Below, one piece after another: positions 12,293 to 17,338 of a stretch of DNA of 17,338 bases. The notes beneath the pieces are model-generated. The model had not been told where the DNA came from. It did no database searches and saw only the letters and a list, made by a program, of their open reading frames with translations. The translations under genes were made by a program, and so were the position numbers. Source of the DNA: JBGTKH01 sp041744735 (lineage in GTDB: Bacteria; Planctomycetota; Planctomycetia; Pirellulales; Pirellulaceae); assembly GCA_041744735.1 (NCBI GenBank), contig JBGTKH010000316.1, forward strand, positions 1-17,338, in the 5' to 3' direction. How positions within the stretch are numbered: position 1 is the first letter of the stretch; each line of letters opens with the position of its first letter.

Positions 12293-13780
12293 CTACATCA
12301 AATGTGCCTGACGAAACTCGGCCAGCGTCTGCAGGACCGGTTTAACCTTTCCCTGGGCATCCAACAAGCCACCGTGCGGCAGCGAGTGTTTATGAGCATC
12401 GGACAATTGATTCCAAATCAGACCGTACACCGACTGCTTCGAGATGAGCAGCGGTATCAGCCGCTCGGCCACGCTCTGTTGAGCCGCCGGTGTCCAACCG
12501 CCGGGCACCGCGTCCGGCAGCGGCTTGCCTGCGTGGCAACTCAGCGGGTCGCCGCCATCGCTGCTGGGAATTGTCAGCATCACCAACAGCGGCAAGCCGA
12601 GCACGCTCCAATTGTCGATCTTGCGGCTGAATTCGAGCATGTCGCGAGGTAACGTGCCGCCGGGCCAATAACCCAGGTTGACCTCCAGCCCGATGCCCGA
12701 AACGCCCAAGTCGGCGCGGACCAGGGCGTCGGCAAAGTGCAGTGGCGACAGATCCAGTTCGGTGGTGCTGAGACACTCGGCCCACGGCTGATCGAACGTC
12801 ACGACGATCGGCGTGTTTTTGTCGGCGCGGCGGACGACGTTGATCACGTCCACGGTCAACCGCAGCTTTTCCTCTTCACTCAGTGCCATCGCCCCTTCGA
12901 CGTTCATGCCCGCCGCGCACTGCCAGATTTGAATCTGGCCCTTGTAACGTTGCACGATGGCCTTGACGTAGTCCAGCACGTACGACTGCAGGTTTTCGAA
13001 ATCGTCTTCCCACAGGTACAGCCAATCGGGCAAGTTGCGGGCATCGAGCCGCAGCAGCGGGCCACTGCTCGTTTTTAGTTTGTGCGTTCGGCACCAACGC
13101 AAGTGCGCGTCGATCGCGGACCAGTCACGCTCACCCTCGCTCTCCTCGATCTCTTTCCAAGTGAACGGAATGACGGCGGAGTTGAACGCGGCGAGAATCG
13201 CTTTCTCGGCGTCGCCTTCGAGCCGTTGCGTTTCCAGGTTGACGGCCAGCAGCGTGTTCAGCTTCGGCACTCCGCGATGCCGGATGGCCAACACGCGGCG
13301 CGAATAGTCGCGTCCCAGCAACTCGATCGCATCCATGCACAAGCGAATTGCGCGATCGGCCTTGTCGTCTGCATCGATAGGGTTCGCTTGCGACGTGGCG
13401 GCCAGCACCATGCCGTCCAAAGCTTCCTTCATCCGCTGCTGCAGCTCGTCCGAAGGATTGAGACCCAGCGCTTGCCATGCAGCCACTTGTCCACGCAGCC
13501 GATTCAATGTGCCGCGAGCCAATTCCACCGACAGTTGATAAGGCTGCGGCCGCTCCATCAGGCTCGCGGTCGAAAGCACCACTTGGCCGTACCCTTCGAC
13601 GTTCCAGGGAATGTACAAGTTGCCCGACTCACTGATTTCTCGGTCGATCACGATCTGATCGCCGGTCCGCGCGTTACGGCTGAGCCACGGGACGCCTTCC
13701 ATGCCCGCCAGATACGCGCGCTCGACCGCCGCTTGCGAAACACGTTCAGGCCGCGGTGCCACAAAACGCATCTGGCCCAT
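12293..13780 (-). CDS. GH10-like TIM-barrel protein with degraded active site
   Basis: A 495-residue protein. Residues about 1-165 form an all-beta accessory region (GNLYIPWNVEGYGQVVLSTASLMERPQPYQLSVELARG). From about 170 there is a GH10-like barrel: 'FNSAVIPFTWKEIEESEGERDWSAIDAHLRWCRTHKLK', 'LPDWL', 'IGLEVNLGYWPGG' and a C-terminal 'VYGLIWNQLSDAHKHSLPHGGLLDAQGKVKPVLQTLAEF' like the GH10 'WG..D.....LL....KPAY' end. The acid/base site (normally WDVVNE) reads IWQCAAGMN (285-293) and the nucleophile strand (normally ITELD) reads LLVMLTIP (397-405), so both Glu residues are missing. No signal peptide is visible. ATG 13780 (AAGGAA 10 nt upstream) is preferred to the upstream TTG. It precedes a secreted SMP-30 gene. 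Confidence 0.75.
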   Translation of the reverse strand: MGQMRFVAPRPERVSQAAVERAYLAGMEGVPWLSRNARTGDQIVIDREISESGNLYIPWNVEGYGQVVLSTASLMERPQPYQLSVELARGTLNRLRGQVAAWQALGLNPSDELQQRMKEALDGMVLAATSQANPIDADDKADRAIRLCMDAIELLGRDYSRRVLAIRHRGVPKLNTLLAVNLETQRLEGDAEKAILAAFNSAVIPFTWKEIEESEGERDWSAIDAHLRWCRTHKLKTSSGPLLRLDARNLPDWLYLWEDDFENLQSYVLDYVKAIVQRYKGQIQIWQCAAGMNVEGAMALSEEEKLRLTVDVINVVRRADKNTPIVVTFDQPWAECLSTTELDLSPLHFADALVRADLGVSGIGLEVNLGYWPGGTLPRDMLEFSRKIDNWSVLGLPLLVMLTIPSSDGGDPLSCHAGKPLPDAVPGGWTPAAQQSVAERLIPLLISKQSVYGLIWNQLSDAHKHSLPHGGLLDAQGKVKPVLQTLAEFRQAHLM

Positions 13781-13918
13781 GCCACGCAGTTCCTTCGACG
13801 AGATGCCGGGAGTAAGCAATTAGGTCAAACAGACTAGTTACGCCTCTGTGGCGAGTCTAACCTACGGCGTGCCGTGGTTCAACCATATCCGCTGAGTGCA
13901 TATCTTTGAGCGGCCTGC

Positions 13919-13924
13919 TACAAT
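13919..13924 (+). promoter_or_regulatory. Possible extended -10 (TGCTACAAT) of the small-protein/NTase pair
   Basis: TACAAT at 13919-13924 is preceded by TGC, an extended -10. Transcription would start about 7 nt downstream, on or next to the ATG codons at 13927 and 13933, so the message may be leaderless. No -35 match is seen. Confidence 0.3.
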
Positions 13925-13926
13925 CA

Positions 13927-14178
13927 ATGTCGATGTCAACAAACTCGCCGGAATCCATCGATAAGTCTGGTACAGAAACGCAAATTCCCGCGGAGTGGCT
14001 GGCCGAATTCGAAGCCGCCGCGCGCCGCCCGTTGGAATTGCGGTTCCGCTACGCTTTCATCCGCACCTACAAACCGGTGCTGGATGACGAGCCGTTTCGG
14101 GCCTTCGACACAATGGAAGATTACCGGCGGTGGTGTGAAGAGAATTTGCCGGATTGGCTCGGATATGGCCGCGTTTGA
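13927..14178 (+). CDS. Small protein overlapping a nucleotidyltransferase gene
   Basis: An 83-residue protein. The first 25 residues are polar; then 'IPAEWLAEFEAAARRPLELRFRYAFIRTYKPVL' and 'FRAFDTMEDYRRWCEENLPDWLGYGRV' follow, an amphipathic helical pattern with a Trp-rich end. I do not recognise a named family, but short proteins with this 'YRRWCEENLPDWLGYG' ending occur beside stand-alone nucleotidyltransferases, an arrangement seen in toxin-antitoxin-like modules. The start is uncertain: ATG 13927 and ATG 13933 are both possible, with no clear ribosome site. Its TGA overlaps the downstream gene by 14 nt, so the two products are made together and probably interact. Confidence 0.65.
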   Translation: MSMSTNSPESIDKSGTETQIPAEWLAEFEAAARRPLELRFRYAFIRTYKPVLDDEPFRAFDTMEDYRRWCEENLPDWLGYGRV

Positions 14179-14632
14179 ATACCGTCAGGCCGAAGAGATT
14201 CGCGATACTTTCGCACGGCACAACGTGCGATATCTTTTTCTAGGCAAATCCGGTGCGATTCTGCTGGGCTTCCCCGACACGACTCAGGACGCCGATCTGT
14301 TTGTCGAGAAGACGGCTGAAAACGGCCGGGCTCTGGTCGCCGCTCTCCACGATCTGGGATTCGCGCTCAGCGGCGAGCACGCCGCGCAGATCGAACGCGG
14401 CAAGGATTTTGTCCAGCTTAAGAATGGGCCTTTTGACTTGGATTTAGTTTTTGCGCCGGACGGCATCGAGCGATTTAATGATGCCTGGGCCAGACGCGTC
14501 GAAGTCGAAGGCTTTCCCGTTTGCCACATCGACGACATCATCGCCAGCAAGGAGGCCGCAGGTCGCCAGAAGGACCGCGAATCACTGCCGCGGCTCAGGT
14601 CGTTCCGCGATTACTGGTTAGGACAGCAATGA
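14165..14632 (+). CDS. Stand-alone nucleotidyltransferase (MNT/AbiEii-like fold)
   Basis: A 155-residue nucleotidyltransferase. The Pol-beta-type motif is 'YLFLGKSGAILLGFPDTTQDADLFVE' (residues 23-48) with Asp42 and Asp44 as the metal pair and Gly27/Ser29 in the nucleotide loop. The third Asp is in 'GPFDLDLVFAP' (Asp91 or Asp93). A central domain-swap helix region and a C-terminal 'HIDDIIASKEAAGRQKDRESLPRL' match the MNT / DUF6036-type group, which transfers nucleotides to proteins or tRNA in some toxin-antitoxin pairs. It overlaps the upstream small gene by 14 nt. The open frame upstream of 14165 is in the other gene's body, so ATG 14165 is used. Confidence 0.8.
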   Translation: MAAFEYRQAEEIRDTFARHNVRYLFLGKSGAILLGFPDTTQDADLFVEKTAENGRALVAALHDLGFALSGEHAAQIERGKDFVQLKNGPFDLDLVFAPDGIERFNDAWARRVEVEGFPVCHIDDIIASKEAAGRQKDRESLPRLRSFRDYWLGQQ

Positions 14633-14660
14633 TCAGTCACTTCAAAACGGCGATCGGGTG

Positions 14661-14688
14661 CTGACATTCCGTGGGAAGCACTTACAAT
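14661..14688 (+). promoter_or_regulatory. Promoter of the cytochrome/DUF1592 operon
   Basis: CTGACA (14661-14666) and TACAAT (14683-14688) are spaced by 16 nt, 45 nt before the ATG at 14733. It is a good sigma-70-like match and lies in the only gap between the nucleotidyltransferase and this gene. Confidence 0.65.
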
Positions 14689-14732
14689 AGACGTGCTTGC
14701 CAGTAGCCTTTACCTCTCCTTTGAATGTAGAC

Positions 14733-17132
14733 ATGAATCGACAGGCGATCTCGTTTCTAACGTTCGCGCTGACTCTGGCACTGGCTCTGGGACTAACCGC
14801 CCGTGGCTCCGAGACCGGCGAACGGCTGCCGACGCAGGAATTGCCGGCGGCGATCATTCAGGAGTTGCTGCGCAGCGCTTGTCTGGATTGCCACAGCCGC
14901 GGCGAACCGGCGGCTGGTCTCGACCTCGAATCCGCCGCGGCGGTTGCCGTTGCGAGCAACAGCGATGTCTGGGAAAAGGTTGTGCGGAAATTGCGAGCCC
15001 GTCAGATGCCGCCCGCCGATTCGCCGCGGCCAAAGGAATCAACTTACATCGGCGTGCTGAATTCGTTGGAGCGGACGCTGGATGAAATCGCCGCCGAGCA
15101 TCCTCGTCCGGGGCGCACCAACACGTTTCGACGGCTGACCCGCTTTGAATACCAGAATGCGATTCGCGACCTGCTCGCGCTGGACGTCGATGTCACCACG
15201 CTGTTGCCGGCGGATGAGTCCAGTCACGGCTTTGACAATATTACTGTGGGTGAACTCTCGCCGACGCTGCTGAACCGCTACGTCTCCGCAGCGCAGAAAA
15301 TCAGCCGGCTGGCGATTGGCGGACCACAAAATTCTCCCGGCGGCGAAACGTTTCGCATTCGTCCGGATGTCACGCAGGAAGAGCGGGTCGAGGGACTTCC
15401 CATCGGCACGCGCGGCGGTGCATTGATCTCGTACCATTTTCCGCAGGATGGCGAGTACGAGGTGCAGATTCGTTTGTCCCGCGACCGCGATGAACATGTC
15501 GAGGGACTTAGCGAGGCCCATGAATTGGAATTGCTGTTGGATTTCGATCGCGTGAAGTCGTTCACGGTCAAGCCGCCGCACGGTAATGTCGATCCGACCG
15601 ACCAATACGGCAAGCCGTCGCATGAGAACGTCGATCGGCATCTCAAGGCACGCATCACGGTGACCGCCGGCTCACACCAAGTCGGCGTGACGTTTCTGAA
15701 AAACCCGTCGTCGCTGCTGGAAACCGTGCGGCAACCGCTCAATGTGCACTTCAACATGTACCGGCATCCGCGTATCGGGCCGGCGGTGTACCAGGTTTCG
15801 ATCGCCGGGCCGTTTGAGACATCGGGCTCCGGTGACACTGCCAGCCGCCAACGCATCTTCGTCTGTCGGCCGACCGGTCCTGAGGACGAAGAAGACTGTG
15901 CCAAGCGAATCATCGCCACGCTGATGCGCCGTGCCTGTCGGCAGCCGGTTGACGAGCAGGACCTGCTCAAGCCCATGACGTTGTATCGTGAGGCAAAGGC
16001 CGAGGGCAGTTTCGAAGACGGCATCGAAATGGCGCTCAGTAGCGTGCTGCTGAATCCGAAGTTCCTGTTTCGCATTGAACGCGATCCGGCCGGAGTCGCG
16101 TCCGCAGCCGCCTACCGGATCAGCGACATCGATCTGGCGTCGCGACTGTCGTTCTTTCTGTGGAGCAGCATTCCCGACGATGAACTTCTCGATCTGGCCG
16201 CGCGCGGGCAACTGAGCAATCCTGAAGTGTTAGAGCAGCAAACGCGACGCATGTTGGCGGACGATCGTGCGCGAGCTTTGGTTACGAACTTTGCTGGTCA
16301 GTGGCTGCACCTGCGCAATCTGGAATCGATCACGCCGGACGGGCGTCTGTATCCCGATTTCGACGACAATTTGCGGCAGGCGTTCCGAGAAGAAACGGAG
16401 CGGTTTGTCGAGAGTATCCTGCGCGAGGATCGCAGTGCGCTCGACCTGCTCAACGCTGACTACACGTATCTCAACGAGCGCCTCGCCAAGCACTACGGCA
16501 TCCCGCATATCTACGGCAGTCGCTTCCGGCGTGTTTTGCTGGATGAGAACAGCAACCGAGGCGGTCTGCTTCGACAGGGCAGTATCCTGACCGTCACGTC
16601 GTACGCCACTCGAACTTCGCCCGTGATTCGCGGAAAGTGGATTCTGGAAAACATGCTGGGAACGCCGCCGTCGCCGCCACCGGACGACGTGCCGGCGCTC
16701 AAAGACAATACGGTCGCGGCCAACTTGTCGGTGCGCGAGCGACTGGCTCAGCACCGCGCCAATCCCGTGTGTGCGAGTTGTCACGACATCATGGATCCCG
16801 TGGGGTTTTCCCTTGAGAACTTTGATGCGGTCGGACGATGGCGAGATATTGAAGAAGGTCAACCCGTGGATGCGAGCGGCGGTCTTCCCGATGGCACTCA
16901 GTTCACCGGAGTCGCCGGACTCGAACGGGGACTGCTCGACCACCCGGAGATCTTTGTGGGTACAATGAGCGAAAAGCTGATGACGTATGCAATCGGTCGC
17001 GGAGTCGAACATTTCGACGCCCCGGCGATCCGCCAGATCGTGCGCGAGGCGGAAGCCAACGACTTTCGCTTCTCGTCAATCATCCTGGGAATCGTCAAGA
17101 GCACGCCCTTTCAAATGCGAGAATCAAAATGA
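14733..17132 (+). CDS. Planctomycete cytochrome-type DUF1592/DUF1588/DUF1585 protein
   Basis: A 799-residue exported protein. Residues 1-25 are a signal peptide (FLTFALTLALALG). The N-terminal haem motif is CLDCH (Cys50, Cys53, His54) in a planctomycete cytochrome c domain. Then come DUF1587 ('FRRLTRFEYQNAIRDLLALDV', residues about 130-195), a beta-rich DUF1595-like region, DUF1592 ('RISDIDLASRLSFFLWSSIPDDELLDLA', about 460-590), DUF1588 with a second haem-type motif CASCH (Cys680, Cys683, His684) followed by DIMDPVGFSLENFDAVG, and DUF1585 at the end. This domain set is nearly restricted to planctomycetes and relatives; the function is thought to be periplasmic redox or polymer-related but is unproven. 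Start 14733 is chosen because the signal peptide begins there. Its TGA overlaps the next ATG. Confidence 0.92.
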   Translation: MNRQAISFLTFALTLALALGLTARGSETGERLPTQELPAAIIQELLRSACLDCHSRGEPAAGLDLESAAAVAVASNSDVWEKVVRKLRARQMPPADSPRPKESTYIGVLNSLERTLDEIAAEHPRPGRTNTFRRLTRFEYQNAIRDLLALDVDVTTLLPADESSHGFDNITVGELSPTLLNRYVSAAQKISRLAIGGPQNSPGGETFRIRPDVTQEERVEGLPIGTRGGALISYHFPQDGEYEVQIRLSRDRDEHVEGLSEAHELELLLDFDRVKSFTVKPPHGNVDPTDQYGKPSHENVDRHLKARITVTAGSHQVGVTFLKNPSSLLETVRQPLNVHFNMYRHPRIGPAVYQVSIAGPFETSGSGDTASRQRIFVCRPTGPEDEEDCAKRIIATLMRRACRQPVDEQDLLKPMTLYREAKAEGSFEDGIEMALSSVLLNPKFLFRIERDPAGVASAAAYRISDIDLASRLSFFLWSSIPDDELLDLAARGQLSNPEVLEQQTRRMLADDRARALVTNFAGQWLHLRNLESITPDGRLYPDFDDNLRQAFREETERFVESILREDRSALDLLNADYTYLNERLAKHYGIPHIYGSRFRRVLLDENSNRGGLLRQGSILTVTSYATRTSPVIRGKWILENMLGTPPSPPPDDVPALKDNTVAANLSVRERLAQHRANPVCASCHDIMDPVGFSLENFDAVGRWRDIEEGQPVDASGGLPDGTQFTGVAGLERGLLDHPEIFVGTMSEKLMTYAIGRGVEHFDAPAIRQIVREAEANDFRFSSIILGIVKSTPFQMRESK

Positions 17133-17338
17133 TCGTGACTAAGAAAGCTCTGCCGCGCCGGACTTGTTTGCGCGGCGTCGGCGCCACGCTTGCGCTCCCG
17201 TTGCTCGACGCGATGATTCCCTCGCTGACCGCACTGGCTGACACGGCGGCAAATCCGACTCGGCTTCGTCGGCTGGGTTTCGTCTATATGCCCATGGGCA
17301 GCGATATCACGCGTTGGACTCCGCCGGGAGAAACACTC
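17129..17338 (+). CDS. DUF1552 protein, N-terminus only (cut by window edge)
   Basis: The first 70 residues of a DUF1552 protein: MIVTKKALPRRTCLRGVGAT, then a hydrophobic stretch LALPLLDAMIP and 'RLRRLGFVYMPMGSDITRWTPPGETL'. The RR-containing start and following hydrophobic segment look like a Tat-type signal, and 'RLGFVYMPMG....W.P.G' is the usual beginning of the DUF1552 domain. The gene is coupled to the previous one by an ATGA overlap, as is standard for this pair in planctomycetes. The two proteins very likely act together in the periplasm. The 3' end lies outside the window. Confidence 0.92.
   Translation, partial: MIVTKKALPRRTCLRGVGATLALPLLDAMIPSLTALADTAANPTRLRRLGFVYMPMGSDITRWTPPGETL

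Noticed and set aside
12730..12780. 'TELDL' in the GH10-like protein as the catalytic nucleophile motif
   Set aside because: It lies before the 'GIGLEVNLGY' strand, so it is one barrel strand too early to be the GH10 nucleophile; the true strand reads LLVMLTIP.
1..17338. CRISPR array, tRNA, rRNA, insertion sequence or prophage
   Set aside because: No regularly spaced direct repeats, no cloverleaf sequence, and no transposase, integrase or phage structural gene was seen.

Overview
The window looks like chromosomal DNA of a planctomycete (phylum Planctomycetota, probably a Pirellulales-type lineage; the lower rank is a guess). The strongest sign is the pair at the right edge: an 800-residue DUF1587/1595/1592/1588/1585 protein with two CxxCH haem motifs, coupled by an ATGA overlap to a DUF1552 protein. 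That gene pair is a hallmark of this phylum. Also consistent are a HemQ-type chlorite-dismutase-like enzyme, a secreted SMP-30 protein behind a GH10-like barrel, TACAAT-type -10 boxes, and high-GC genes separated by long inverted repeats. I see no rRNA, tRNA, CRISPR array, transposase or phage gene.

Left part (1-6480): a dense stress/envelope region. Bases 72-1718, minus strand: an MpsC/DUF2294 protein, then CsbD, a DUF1328 mini-membrane protein and an exported PRC-barrel protein. A second MpsC/DUF2294 gene runs divergently from 2058. Between the two is a 339-nt spacer with a good minus-strand promoter and a long structured leader ending in an intrinsic terminator just before the start codon, which looks like an uncharacterised attenuator or riboswitch. 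Bases 2452-6388, minus strand, hold eight genes from one promoter: two unknowns, a FloA/flotillin-like protein, a TPR protein, CsrA, LapA/DUF1049, an unknown protein and a STAS protein. Three of these carry reading-frame lesions: csrA has an in-frame stop after 12 codons, lapA appears frameshifted at a G5 run, and the FloA tail appears to be in the wrong frame.

Middle part (6560-10643): a DEDDh exonuclease, a small membrane protein and HemQ on the minus strand; a HicB-like protein and a DJ-1/PfpI protein as a plus-strand pair; then a class-I amidotransferase-fold (peptidase C26) protein whose catalytic Cys is Gly. Long perfect inverted repeats follow several stop codons, and a 22-bp gapless palindrome spans the pfpI stop.

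Right part (10644-17338): a 570-nt stretch with no convincing gene, then a coupled pair on the minus strand (GH10-like barrel without recognisable catalytic glutamates, and an SMP-30/gluconolactonase-like secreted protein). On the plus strand are a small protein overlapping a nucleotidyltransferase (toxin-antitoxin-like layout), then the planctomycete cytochrome/DUF1592 gene behind a clear promoter, and the start of the DUF1552 gene, which is cut by the window edge.

Most interesting for follow-up: the attenuator-like leader at 1719-1916, the broken csrA within an otherwise well-ordered FloA-TPR-CsrA-LapA-STAS array, and two neighbouring enzyme-fold proteins that have lost catalytic residues.
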